Below the pieces are notes generated by a model. That model ran no database searches. It saw only the letters and a program-made list of their open reading frames with translations, and was not told where the DNA came from. A program made the position numbers and the translations under genes. Shown here piece by piece: positions 33,765 through 42,166 of a stretch of DNA of 64,000 nt. Source of the stretch: JAEUHZ01 sp964552795 (GTDB lineage Bacteria > Planctomycetota > UBA1135 > GCA-002686595); NCBI GenBank assembly GCA_964552795.1, contig CAZKIO010000001.1, positions 186,001 to 250,000 on the forward strand. The letters run 5' to 3'. Numbering within the stretch: position 1 is the stretch's first letter; every line of letters begins with the position of its first letter.

Positions 33765-34574
33765 CTACCGGGACTTCCCGCCGCTGCCCACCGCCGCCTT
33801 CTCCCAGTCCAGCACCGGCCGCCAGACCTCGAAATCGTGCCACGTGTGCGTGCCGAACGACTCGATGCGCACCCAACCCGCCTCGGCCAGCTCGGCCTCG
33901 CGCACGCCCTCGGCCAGCTTGTGCTTCGCGGGCGGCCCCACCGGCAGGTCGCCGGGCTTGTACTCCAGGACGGCCAGGCGTCCGCCCGGCCGCAGGCAGC
34001 GGCGCAGCGCGCTCATGTAGGCGACGCGGTCGCCCAGATGGTGGTACGTGTCGCCCACGAACACGAGGTCGACGCGGCCGGGCGGCAGGTGCGGATCGCG
34101 CGGCGACGCGAGCACCGGGACGACGTTGGGCACGCGCGCGTCCGCCAACCGCTCGCGCAGCGCGTCGAGCTGCGCGGGTTCGATGTCGGCGGCGAGCACG
34201 TAGCCCTCGGGGCAGGCCTCTGCGAACGCGACCGCGAACAGGCCCGGGCCGCAGCCCAGGTCGGCCACCACGGCGTCCTCGGGCAGCCTGAGCGCGCGGA
34301 CGACCTCATCGATGCGCAGCTCGGCGACGCGCTCGGGCCGCGCGAGACGCTCGATGTACCGCGCGACGTCGCGGTCGCCGTGCGGATCGCGATTGGGTCG
34401 TGCCGCCGCCGGCGCCCGCGGCGCGTCGTGGTGCTCCGCGGCGTGCTCCGGAGCGACAGGCTCGGCCGCCGAGGCCGCCGCGGGTGCGGCGGACCGCGGA
34501 GCCTCGGTCGCCGCGGTGCGGCAGCCGGCGCAGGCGAGCGCCAGGGCGGCGAGGAGGATCGTCGCGTGCTTCAT
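33765..34574 (-). CDS. Class I SAM methyltransferase with lipoprotein-type signal
   Basis: 269 residues. The N-terminus (MKHATILLAALALACAGC) looks like a lipoprotein signal, followed by an Ala/Pro linker. The domain (~85-260) has SAM motif I ADLGCGPG (about 111-118), an acidic motif II (AADIEP), FVGDTYHHLGDR, and motif post-I RPGGRLAVLEYK. The substrate is unknown. Export of a SAM-dependent enzyme is unusual because SAM is cytoplasmic; many bacterial genomes nevertheless encode such proteins. Confidence 0.8.
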   Translation of the reverse strand: MKHATILLAALALACAGCRTAATEAPRSAAPAAASAAEPVAPEHAAEHHDAPRAPAAARPNRDPHGDRDVARYIERLARPERVAELRIDEVVRALRLPEDAVVADLGCGPGLFAVAFAEACPEGYVLAADIEPAQLDALRERLADARVPNVVPVLASPRDPHLPPGRVDLVFVGDTYHHLGDRVAYMSALRRCLRPGGRLAVLEYKPGDLPVGPPAKHKLAEGVREAELAEAGWVRIESFGTHTWHDFEVWRPVLDWEKAAVGSGGKSR

Positions 34575-34689
34575 GGCGCGGCAGCGTCCACCGCGGCCGG
34601 CGGCCGGTCAAGCGCCGGCCACGAGCGACGGTCCCCGCGCGCCGGACGTCCGGCGCGCGGGGACCGCCATGGATCGCAAGCGGCGGCGT

Positions 34690-35511
34690 TCAGCCGGCGC
34701 GCTTGGGCAATTGCGACATCGCCTCGTTGAACCGCGCGATGCTGGCCTGGCGGTCCTGGACGTAGCGCTGCAGCGCCGTCAGGTAGCGCTCGATGCCGCC
34801 GTTCTTCTCGTACTGCAGGCCGATCAGGACGTTCTTCTTGAAGGCCTTCATCGCCGTGATCCGCGCGCGGCAAGCCACCGGCTGCGCGAGGTCGGGGAGG
34901 CTCAGCGTGACCTCGACCATCGCCTTCTCGGTCAAGCCCTCGACCTTGTCCACCGGCGCCAGGAGGCCCAGCCCGCCCGTGGAGATGTCGTAGACGCGAG
35001 TCTGCAGCGAGCCCGAGGACCACTGGACCGTGGCCGTGATCTTGGTGGAGAAATCGGGCATGACGCGCGTGCTCTGGCGGCGGTTGAACCAGCGCGCGAA
35101 GAACGAGTCCGTCTGTCGCACGACGTCGGCCACGTCCGTGAACTTCAGGCCGTAGCGCACCAGCGTGCCGACCATGGAGACCGAGACGACCTCGGCCTGG
35201 GTCTCGATGCCCTTGGGCCGCCCGAGGTGCATCACGCGGATGCGCACCTTCGAGCCTTCGCGGATGTCGAGCTCCTTCGTGCGCGGGACCGCGATCGCGG
35301 CACCGGCGATCGAGAGGTCGAGGCACTCTCCGGTCGCCTCCTTGCCGTCTCCGCAGGTCAGCGTGCCTTCCAGCGGCGTGCCGGCGTTCTTGCCGACGCG
35401 GTACTGCGAGCGGTTGTCGTCGGCCGGGGACACCACGCGCTGCGGCTTGCCGGTGGTCGTGTCCTTGGACTTGTCGGTGGTGTTACGGTCGCCGTTCAGG
35501 GGGATCGCCAT
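34690..35511 (-). CDS. Tandem PilZ-domain protein
   Basis: 273 residues with two copies of the c-di-GMP-binding signature. Copy 1 is R34SQYR38 plus D65LSIAG70; copy 2 is R144RQSTR149 plus D175ISTGGLG. Each consists of an RxxxR and a D/NxSxxG motif on a beta-barrel. No output domain is attached. It would respond to c-di-GMP in control of motility, adhesion or secretion. It is a single-gene unit between two methyltransferases. Confidence 0.85.
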   Translation of the reverse strand: MAIPLNGDRNTTDKSKDTTTGKPQRVVSPADDNRSQYRVGKNAGTPLEGTLTCGDGKEATGECLDLSIAGAAIAVPRTKELDIREGSKVRIRVMHLGRPKGIETQAEVVSVSMVGTLVRYGLKFTDVADVVRQTDSFFARWFNRRQSTRVMPDFSTKITATVQWSSGSLQTRVYDISTGGLGLLAPVDKVEGLTEKAMVEVTLSLPDLAQPVACRARITAMKAFKKNVLIGLQYEKNGGIERYLTALQRYVQDRQASIARFNEAMSQLPKRAG

Positions 35512-35663
35512 GGAATGCTGGGGAGGGCGCGAGATCGCAGGCGCCGCTCTGGTCCGGACTCATCGGCAGGAGGGGCCCGGGGGCCACAGCCCTCTCCGGA
35601 ATCCTCTGCCCGCCGCGGCCGCGGCGTGCCGGGAACGGGCTTCCGGGCGGTCCGATCCGGTCC

Positions 35664-36401
35664 TCAGCGCTTCTGGAACACGCCGACCAGGCTCAGGCCC
35701 TTCAGCCCCGGCAGGTGGTCCAGCAACGCGAGGGCGGGCATCAAGGCGTTGATGACCTTCAACTTGCCGGGCGAGATGCTGCCGGAATAGTTGGTGCGCT
35801 GCTCGCGCTTGCGCCGGTAGCCCCACGCGCCGGCCGGGTTCATCGGACGCAGCGCCAGCGTCTCGTAACCCTGGGACTCGAACAGCGCGCGCAGCGGCGC
35901 CTCGTCGTAGCGCCGCCAGTGCCCCGAGGCTTCGTCCATCGGGCCGTACAGCGCGCTCTGCGCCGGCACCTTGACGATCGCGCGACCGCCGCTCGCGAGC
36001 CGCGCGGCGACCTTGCGCACGAAGGCCGCGTCGTCCTCGAAGTGCTCCAGCACGTCGAGCGCGATCACCGCGTCGGCACGCACGTCGGACAGCTCGTGCC
36101 AGTCGCCGCGCAGGTCGGCCAGGCGCGGATCGACCTTCTCGCGCGGCCAGCGCCGGCCCAGCTTCTCCAGGAGCTGCGGGTTGACGTCGACCGCCACGAT
36201 GCGGCCGACGCGGTCGGCGTAGTGCTGCAGCACGAACCCCGCGCCGCAGCCCAGCTCGAGCACCGTGCCGCCGGACAGGAAGTCCGCGAACCGCGCCGCG
36301 ATCCAGCCGTAGTAGTTCGGCAGGAGCGCCATGCGATCCTGCGCCTCGTGGTAGACGAGGTTGGACCGCTCCAGCGCGGGCTTCTCGGGAGGCTGTGCCA
36401 A
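35664..36401 (-). CDS. Class I SAM-dependent methyltransferase (UbiE/UbiG-like)
   Basis: 245 residues. Motif I VLELGCGAGFVLQ, motif II VAVDVNPQ, then VIALDVLEHFEDDAAFVRKVAARLASGGRAIVKVPA. The C-terminal region is basic and hydrophobic (YRRKREQRTNYSGSISPGKLKVINALMPALALLDHLPGLKG), as in lipid or glycan methyltransferases that touch the membrane. Substrate not determinable. Confidence 0.85.
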   Translation of the reverse strand: MAQPPEKPALERSNLVYHEAQDRMALLPNYYGWIAARFADFLSGGTVLELGCGAGFVLQHYADRVGRIVAVDVNPQLLEKLGRRWPREKVDPRLADLRGDWHELSDVRADAVIALDVLEHFEDDAAFVRKVAARLASGGRAIVKVPAQSALYGPMDEASGHWRRYDEAPLRALFESQGYETLALRPMNPAGAWGYRRKREQRTNYSGSISPGKLKVINALMPALALLDHLPGLKGLSLVGVFQKR

Positions 36402-36471
36402 TCCGCTCCAGTCTATTCGGCCGGCGGCCGGCGCGCGCCGCAGCGCTCGTCCGCGGACCGGACCGGCGCGG

Positions 36472-37653
36472 TCAGGGCGTCGGCAGCGCGCCTTCCTTGA
36501 GGAACAGGTAGTAGAGCTGGCCTTCCTGCCGCGTCGATCCGGCGACGCGCTCGGCCTCGTCGCCGACGCCCAGGTACACGTCGGCGCGGCCGGCGGTGCG
36601 GATCGCGCCCCCCGTGTCCTGGTCGAACAGGAAGTGGTCGAGCTTCGCGCCGTACTCCGTGCCCAGCCGGCCCTCGGCGAAGGTGATCGCGCCGCGCGGG
36701 AACAGGCGCTTGTCGGTGGCGACCGAGCGGTTCGCGGTCACGGGCACGTTCAACGAGCCGTGCGGGTTGCCCTCGATCGGCTGGAAGAACACGTAGCTGT
36801 CGTTGCGGTCGAGGAAGCCCTGGACCTCGGCCGGGTTGGCCTTGGCCCACTCGCGGATCGCCCGCAGGCTGACGCCATCCTTGGGCAGCTTGCCCTCCGC
36901 GACCAGCGCCTGGCCCAGCGAGCGGTACTCGCGCCCGTTCTTCCCGGCGTACCCCAGCTTCAGCATCTTCCCGTCGGGCAGGCGGATGAACGCCGAGCCG
37001 TTGACGTGCGCGATGTACGCGTCGATCGGATCCTTCAGCCACGCCAGCTCCAGCTTCTTGTTGCGCAGCAGGCTGCCGGCCTCGATCGCCTTGCGCGTCG
37101 GGTACGGCTGCGTCGAGTTGCCGACCTTCTGGCCCAGGATCTCGCCCTCGGGGCCCTTCACGAGGTCCGGCGGCAGCGCGTAGAGCGGGTGCTTGTACGT
37201 CGCGCTCGCCGTCGTGTTGCCCTCCAGGATCGGCGTGCAGTACGCCGTGAACAGCACGCCGCCGCCCATGCCGTTCCAGCCGGCGCTCTTGTAGACCGTG
37301 AACTCGGCCGCGAGCCGCCGGTCGAACTCGGCGCCGCTCTTCGAGGTCGTCAGGATCTCCTTGAAGCGCTCGAGGCTGCGCAGCGCGCGCTCGACCGAGA
37401 CGCCCTCGATCGGGAAGTGCTTCGCGGAGCTCTTCCTCTTCGTCCAGGCGATCGAGTGCTCGAGCGCCGGCAGGATCTCCGCGCGCCGGTTCCAGTCGCC
37501 GCTGAAGTCCGGTCGCGCCTCGTTCGGGCCGAGCGGGAGCAGGGCCGGCGCGCCCTCGGGCAGTTCGCGCGAGTAGTCGGGCTTGGCGGCCGTCTTGCAG
37601 GCCGAGAAGAGTGTCAGGGAGAGGGCGATCGCGGCGGTGAGGATTGTGCGCAT
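36472..37653 (-). CDS. mltA: Membrane-bound lytic transglycosylase A (MltA)
   Basis: 393 residues with lipobox LTLFSAC near residue 19. The MltA domain (~145-290) has FTAYCTPILEG and HPLYALPPDLV; the C-terminal 3D domain has LFDQDTGGAIRTAGRADVYLGVGDEAE with the catalytic Asp set. It cleaves the glycan strand of peptidoglycan, making 1,6-anhydroMurNAc ends. This supports a cell wall with peptidoglycan. The C-terminus is intact. Confidence 0.92.
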   Translation of the reverse strand: MRTILTAAIALSLTLFSACKTAAKPDYSRELPEGAPALLPLGPNEARPDFSGDWNRRAEILPALEHSIAWTKRKSSAKHFPIEGVSVERALRSLERFKEILTTSKSGAEFDRRLAAEFTVYKSAGWNGMGGGVLFTAYCTPILEGNTTASATYKHPLYALPPDLVKGPEGEILGQKVGNSTQPYPTRKAIEAGSLLRNKKLELAWLKDPIDAYIAHVNGSAFIRLPDGKMLKLGYAGKNGREYRSLGQALVAEGKLPKDGVSLRAIREWAKANPAEVQGFLDRNDSYVFFQPIEGNPHGSLNVPVTANRSVATDKRLFPRGAITFAEGRLGTEYGAKLDHFLFDQDTGGAIRTAGRADVYLGVGDEAERVAGSTRQEGQLYYLFLKEGALPTP

Positions 37654-37758
37654 GTCGTGGATCCTGGGGTTCGCCGCCGAGTCTGCCTTTCCGCACGGCC
37701 CAGGTCACGACTGCGTCGCGCCTTGTCGCCGGCGTCCGGCTGGGGGACACTCGACCCC

Positions 37759-38094
37759 ATGCCGTGCCTCCTGGGATGTCTGGCGCTGTCGACGCCGCGC
37801 CTCGTCTTGCTCCTCGTGTTCCTGTTCTCGGACTACCTGGCGCGCGCCTACGAGACCAACTTCTGGCCGTTCCTCGGGTTCTTCTTCCTGCCGCTGACGA
37901 CGCTGGCCTACGCCGGCGCCATGAACGAGAACCACGGCGAGGTCTCGGGGCTGTGGCTCGTGATCGTGATCCTCGCGGTCGCCATCGACCTGGGCCTGAT
38001 CCGGCTGGGTTCCTACGGCCGCCAGCGCGCGGGGCCCGGGCCGCGATCGGGCGGCGGGCCCGCGATCGAGGTGCGCGGCGAGCGCGTGCGCTGA
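37759..38094 (+). CDS. Small two-helix membrane protein
   Basis: 111 residues from the ATG at 37759. Two or three hydrophobic segments: PRLVLLLVFLFSDYLARAY, NFWPFLGFFFLPLTTLAYAGA and GLWLVIVILAVAIDLGLIRLG, followed by a basic tail. It resembles small uncharacterised membrane proteins in this length range. It is divergent from mltA, with about 100 bases between them. Confidence 0.7.
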   Translation: MPCLLGCLALSTPRLVLLLVFLFSDYLARAYETNFWPFLGFFFLPLTTLAYAGAMNENHGEVSGLWLVIVILAVAIDLGLIRLGSYGRQRAGPGPRSGGGPAIEVRGERVR

Positions 38095-38100
38095 CCGGGG

Positions 38101-38205
38101 AACTGTCCCAGTCCGCTGCGCTTTCCCGGCGGGGACACCACGGGTTGCGGGCGTAGTCCGGGTCGAACGCCAGCCGTGGTGTAGGTGCAGCCGGTCAGGA
38201 CAGTT
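38101..38205. terminator. Nested inverted repeats between convergent genes
   Basis: Outer arms AACTGTCC (38101-38108) and GGACAGTT (38198-38205) enclose ACACCACGG (38135-38143) and CCGTGGTGT (38174-38182). The element fills the whole gap between a + strand gene ending at 38094 and a - strand gene ending at 38206. It therefore most likely stops transcription from both sides, or it is a small mobile palindromic repeat. Confidence 0.5.
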
Positions 38206-39432
38206 TCAGCGCTGGCCCTCGTGCACCACGACGCCCTCGATCACCGTCGCCACGCAGTGCGACGTGTACTCGAACGGATCCCCGTCGTAGAGCGCGAGGT
38301 CGCCGTCCTTGCCCACCGCCAGGCTGCCCACGCGGGCGTCGATGCCCAGGATCCGGGCGGCGTCGATCGTCGTCGCGCGCAGCGCGTTCTCGAACCCCAG
38401 GCCGCGGGCGGCGGCGATCGCCGCCTCGTACAGCACCACGCGCGTCTTGGGCACGTAGCTCTCGTAGCCGCTCTGGAACGCCACCGGGATCCCGGCGGCG
38501 AACAGGCGCTGGGCCGTGGTCTGGCTGGCGTTCTCCAGGTCGCCCCAGTAGCGCGCCATCGGCGGGTGCACGATCACGGGCACGCCGGCCGCGCGCAGGG
38601 CGTCGATCAGCGTGTACGCCTCGGCCGCGCCGTCGAGCACGAGCTTGAAGCCGAACTCCTGCGAGAGGCGCAGCGCGGAGGCGATGTCCTTGTGGCGCTG
38701 CGCGGTCACGAGCAGCGGGACGCGGCCGTCGAGCACGTCGACCAGCGCCTCCTTGCGCAGGTCGCGGTCGGGCATCTTGCCGGCGTCGCCGCCGGCCTGC
38801 TCGCGTCTGCGTTTGTACTCCTGCGCGCCGATCAGGGCCTCGCGCAAGAGCGCCACCTGCTTGCCGGCCGTGCCGGGGGCCTGCGCGGGCTTCTCGCTGC
38901 GCGAATCGGCGCCCAGCGTCGCCGCGATCATCGCGCGCGGCACGAAGACGGCCTCCTCGACCGAGTCGCCGCGCGTCTTCGCGATCAGGGTCTGGCCCGA
39001 GATCAGCGCCGCGGGCGCGTGGCCGGCGTGGATGGTCGTCACGCCGAAACCGCGCACCCACTCGATCAGGCGCTCGCGCGCGTTGTACGCGTCGAGGGCG
39101 CGCAGCTCGGGCTGGATCGGGGCGCTCTGGTCGAGCTGGTCCTGGTCCTGCTTCTGGTTCAGGTGGCCGGCGAAGCCGATCACGGTGTGGGCGTCGATCA
39201 GCCCGGGCGTCACCACCGCGGCGCTCAGGGTGCGCACGCCGGCGGGGATCCGCACCTCGGCGGCGGGGCCGACCGCGGCGATCTTGCCGGCGCGCACCAG
39301 CACGACGCCGTCGCGGATCGGCGCACCGGCCGCCGTGTGGATCAGCGCGCCGCGGACCGCGAGGTCCTGCGCGGCGCCGGAGACGGCCAGCGCCAGCAGC
39401 GCGGCGCAGGTCAGAGCGTGGAACGTGCGCAT
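38206..39432 (-). CDS. Amidohydrolase-family protein with altered metal site
   Basis: 408 residues from the ATG at 39432 (its A is shared with the stop of the upstream paralogue). There is a signal peptide (MRTFHALTCAALLALAVSGAAQ). The fold matches the amidohydrolase superfamily (VTPGLIDAHTVIG, LAVGKDGDLALYDGDPFEYTSHCVATVIEGVVV). The first metal motif is DAHTVIG instead of HxH, and the second His cluster (QRHKDI) is reduced compared with its neighbour (HHHTHRHDD). It is probably a non-catalytic or differently acting partner of the upstream enzyme. Confidence 0.75.
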   Translation of the reverse strand: MRTFHALTCAALLALAVSGAAQDLAVRGALIHTAAGAPIRDGVVLVRAGKIAAVGPAAEVRIPAGVRTLSAAVVTPGLIDAHTVIGFAGHLNQKQDQDQLDQSAPIQPELRALDAYNARERLIEWVRGFGVTTIHAGHAPAALISGQTLIAKTRGDSVEEAVFVPRAMIAATLGADSRSEKPAQAPGTAGKQVALLREALIGAQEYKRRREQAGGDAGKMPDRDLRKEALVDVLDGRVPLLVTAQRHKDIASALRLSQEFGFKLVLDGAAEAYTLIDALRAAGVPVIVHPPMARYWGDLENASQTTAQRLFAAGIPVAFQSGYESYVPKTRVVLYEAAIAAARGLGFENALRATTIDAARILGIDARVGSLAVGKDGDLALYDGDPFEYTSHCVATVIEGVVVHEGQR

Positions 39433-40760
39433 CAGCGGTCCTCCCCGTCGCCCAGGCAGCACAGCGCCAGGCGCCGCGGTTGTCCCGCGCCCCAGCCGCC
39501 CTCGGCCCACACGCGGTCCTTCTCGTCGGCGAGGTCGAACACCTTCTCGCCCGAGGCCCAGGTCTGCTCGACGCGCGTGTACACCGACAGGGGGTCGCCC
39601 GACAGCACGATCACGTCGGCGTCCTTGCCGACCTCGAGGCTGCCCACGCGCGCGTCGAGGTCGAGCATGCGCGCGGCGTGGATCGTCAGGCTGGCCAGCG
39701 CCGTCTCGCGCGACAGGCCCGCGCGCACGGCGAGCGCGGCGCTGCGCAGGAACACGCGGCTGTCGGTGATCCAGTCGTCGGTGTGGAACGCGACCAGATC
39801 GGGCGCGCCGCGGCGCTCCAGCTCGGCGGCCGAGCGCGCGTCGAAGTCCATCGCCTCGAGCTTGCCTCCGGGCGTGTCGATCATGATCAGCGAGCAGGGC
39901 ACCTTGGCCGCGACGATCTCGTCCGCCACCTTCCAGGCCTCGCTGACGTGGTGCAGCACGACGCGCAGGCCGAACTCCTTCTGGAGCCGCAGCACGGTCA
40001 GGATGTCGTCGTGACGGTGCGTGTGGTGGTGCACGATGCGCCGGCCGGACAGGATCTCGAGCAGCGCCTCCTGGTCGAGGTCGCGCGCGGGCGCCTTCTC
40101 GGGGTCGCCGGCCAGGGCCGCGCGCTTGCGCTGGTACTCCTGCGCCGCGACGAGGGCCTCGCGCACCAGCGCGGCCGACTTGCCGCGCGTGCCGGGGAAC
40201 GGCGCCTCGCGCTGGCTGTTCGTGCCGTTGGCCATCTTCATCCCGCCCATGATCGCGCCGTCGGGGAAGCGGTAGGCGAGCTCCTCGATCGTGCGCCCGT
40301 CGCGGTTCTTGACGTAGATCGTCTGGCCGCTCATCAGGTGCCCGCTGCCGGACATGATGTTGAGCGTCGTGATCCCGCCGGACTGCGCGCGCTGCAGGCC
40401 CGGGTCGCGGCAGTCCACCGCGTCGAGCATGCGCACGTCCGGCTGGATCGGCGCCGTGTCGTCCGCGCCCCAGCCGCCGCCGACGTGGCTGTGCGTGTCG
40501 ACGAGGCCCGGCATCAGGGTCTTGCCGGCGAGGTCGCGCACGATCGCGCCCGCGGGGATCGTGACCTGCTTGCGCGGGCCGATCGCCGTGATCTTCCCGC
40601 CCTCCACGATGAGCGTGCCCTCCTCGATGGGCGCCGACGTGACGGGCAGGATGCGGGCGCCGACGAAGGCGTGGGGCTTCTCCTGCGCGGCGGCGGAGGC
40701 GGCGAGCAGGAGCAGGGTGGACCGCGCGAGGGCGCGCAAGCAGGCGTGGTTGCTGGGCAA
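39432..40760 (-). CDS. Secreted amidohydrolase (metal-dependent)
   Basis: 442 residues; TTG start at 40760 with a signal peptide (LARSTLLLLAASAAAQ). Metal ligands are intact: DTHSHVG (HxH), a His-rich IVHHHTHRHDDI, LHHVSEAW, and FHTDDW near the C-terminal end of the barrel. It would hydrolyse amide/ester bonds of an exported substrate, imidazolonepropionase-like in architecture. It is followed by a related gene with degraded ligands in a one-base-overlap operon. A stronger start was not found. Confidence 0.8.
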   Translation of the reverse strand: MPSNHACLRALARSTLLLLAASAAAQEKPHAFVGARILPVTSAPIEEGTLIVEGGKITAIGPRKQVTIPAGAIVRDLAGKTLMPGLVDTHSHVGGGWGADDTAPIQPDVRMLDAVDCRDPGLQRAQSGGITTLNIMSGSGHLMSGQTIYVKNRDGRTIEELAYRFPDGAIMGGMKMANGTNSQREAPFPGTRGKSAALVREALVAAQEYQRKRAALAGDPEKAPARDLDQEALLEILSGRRIVHHHTHRHDDILTVLRLQKEFGLRVVLHHVSEAWKVADEIVAAKVPCSLIMIDTPGGKLEAMDFDARSAAELERRGAPDLVAFHTDDWITDSRVFLRSAALAVRAGLSRETALASLTIHAARMLDLDARVGSLEVGKDADVIVLSGDPLSVYTRVEQTWASGEKVFDLADEKDRVWAEGGWGAGQPRRLALCCLGDGEDR

Positions 40761-40849
40761 GGGGGGCTCGGGGCGCGTTCGGGGACGGGTGCGGGGCCCG
40801 GAGAGGCTACGGCGCGCCGAACCGCCGCCGCAACCGTCGGCGCGCCCCG

Positions 40850-40878
40850 TTGACTATATTCGGATGGGCGCATATAAG
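40850..40878 (+). promoter_or_regulatory. Near-consensus promoter of the arsenic operon
   Basis: TTGACT at 40850-40855 and TATAAG at 40873-40878 with a 17-base spacer. This is a strong housekeeping-sigma promoter. The expected start of transcription (about 7 bases after TATAAG) falls on the A of the ATG at 40885, so the transcript may be leaderless if that ATG is used. Confidence 0.7.
40855..40876. promoter_or_regulatory. ArsR operator-like dyad overlapping the promoter spacer
   Basis: TATATTCG (40855-40862) and CGCATATA (40869-40876) form a dyad with one mismatch and a 6-base centre. The ATA-N-ATA-rich arms resemble ArsR/SmtB operators. It lies between the -35 and -10 hexamers, so binding would block RNA polymerase, giving autoregulation by the adjacent gene. 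Confidence 0.6.
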
Positions 40879-40884
40879 GGCGGC

Positions 40885-41253
40885 ATGACCCGCGCCGCCG
40901 CCGGACGCAAGGAGCGCACCTCCCCCGAGGAGGTGCTCGCCGCGTTCGCCGAGCCCACGCGCCTGCGCCTCCTGGTGCTGATGGAGGACGGCGAGACCTG
41001 CGTCTGCGACCTCGTCGAGACGCTGGGGCTGCCGCAGCCGACCGTGTCGCGGCACCTCGCGGTGCTGCGCCGGGCGGGACTGGTGCGCGCGCGGCGCGAC
41101 GGCCTCTGGATGTGGTACTCGCTGGCCCCGGCCGGCGGCCGGCTGCACCAGAAGCTGCTGGAGTGCCTGGCGTGCTGCCGGGCCGAGGTCGCGGGGCTGG
41201 GAGCCCTGGCGCGGCGCTGCAACACGCTGCGCTCGGGAAGGGGATGTTGCTGA
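40885..41253 (+). CDS. arsR: ArsR-family metalloregulator
   Basis: 122 residues from the ATG at 40885; ATG 40864 is an alternative that lies inside the promoter. A winged HTH (LAAFAEPTRLRLLVLMEDGETCVCDLVETLGLPQPTVSRHLAVLRRAGLV) carries CVCDL, the As(III)-binding CxC in helix alpha3; a C-terminal CLACC and CC may add ligands. It represses the arsM-arsC genes that follow and is released by arsenite. Confidence 0.9.
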   Translation: MTRAAAGRKERTSPEEVLAAFAEPTRLRLLVLMEDGETCVCDLVETLGLPQPTVSRHLAVLRRAGLVRARRDGLWMWYSLAPAGGRLHQKLLECLACCRAEVAGLGALARRCNTLRSGRGCC

Positions 41254-41266
41254 AGGGCGGACGAGC

Positions 41267-42157
41267 ATGGAAACCACGAAGCAAGGGGATCGGGGAGCGA
41301 CGGGAACGGCGGACGGCGTGCGGGAGCAGGTCCGCGAGGGCTACGCGCGGATCGCGGAGGCCGACGACGGAGGGTGCTGCGGACCCGTGGGAGGCTGCGG
41401 AACGCGCACCGACGCGGCGGATCTCGCGCAGCGCATCGGCTACAGCGCCGACGAGCTGGCCGGGCTGCCCGAGGGCGCCAACCTGGGCCTGTCGTGCGGC
41501 AACCCCGGGGCGATCGCCGCGCTCGCGCCGGGGGAGGTCGTCGTCGATCTGGGCGCCGGCGCCGGGCTGGACTGCTTCCTGATCGGGCCGCGCGTGGGCG
41601 CCGAGGGGCGCGCGATCGGCGTCGACATGACGCCGCAGATGCTGGCGAAGGCGCGGCGCAACCTCGACGGGTACCGCCGGCGCACGGGGCTCGACAACGT
41701 CGAGTTCCGCCTGGGCGAGATCGAGCACCTGCCCGTCGCCGACGACTCGGTCGACGTCGTCATCAGCAACTGCGTGATCAACCTGTCGCCCGACAAGCAG
41801 CAGGTCTGGCACGAGATCGCGCGCGTGCTGCGCACCGGAGGCCGCGTCGCGGTCAGCGACCTCGCGCTGCTGCGCCCGCTGCCCGAGGCCGTCCGCACGG
41901 ACGTCGAGGCGCTCGTCGGCTGCGTCGCCGGCGCGTCGCTGGTGCCGGAGATCGCGCAGATGATGCGCGCCGCGGGGCTGGTGGGGATCGAGATCCTGCC
42001 CAAGCCCGAGTACGTGGCGGCGATGCAGGAGAGCAAGGATCCGCTGTACCAGAAGATCCTGCAGCAGCTCCCGGCGGGTCGCACGCCCGCGGACTACGTC
42101 GCCAGCGTCGAGATCCGGGCGCGCAAGCCGGCCGTGCTGAAGCGCGGCTGCTGCTGA
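41267..42157 (+). CDS. arsM: Arsenite S-adenosylmethionine methyltransferase
   Basis: 296 residues. SAM motif I is VVDLGAGAGLDC. The three conserved arsenite-binding cysteines are C77 (LSCGNP), C169 (SNCVINLS) and C219 (GCVAGA), matching the catalytic set of the algal enzyme (72/174/224). A CCGPVGGCG motif in the N-terminus may also bind metalloid. It methylates As(III) to methylated or volatile forms. Fourteen bases separate it from arsR, and arsC follows. Confidence 0.93.
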   Translation: METTKQGDRGATGTADGVREQVREGYARIAEADDGGCCGPVGGCGTRTDAADLAQRIGYSADELAGLPEGANLGLSCGNPGAIAALAPGEVVVDLGAGAGLDCFLIGPRVGAEGRAIGVDMTPQMLAKARRNLDGYRRRTGLDNVEFRLGEIEHLPVADDSVDVVISNCVINLSPDKQQVWHEIARVLRTGGRVAVSDLALLRPLPEAVRTDVEALVGCVAGASLVPEIAQMMRAAGLVGIEILPKPEYVAAMQESKDPLYQKILQQLPAGRTPADYVASVEIRARKPAVLKRGCC

Positions 42158-42166
42158 GGCCCGGCC

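Noticed and set aside
36413..37750. Second long minus-strand frame over mltA
   Set aside because: Low-complexity Arg/Gly/Pro product; the overlapping frame encodes intact MltA motifs.
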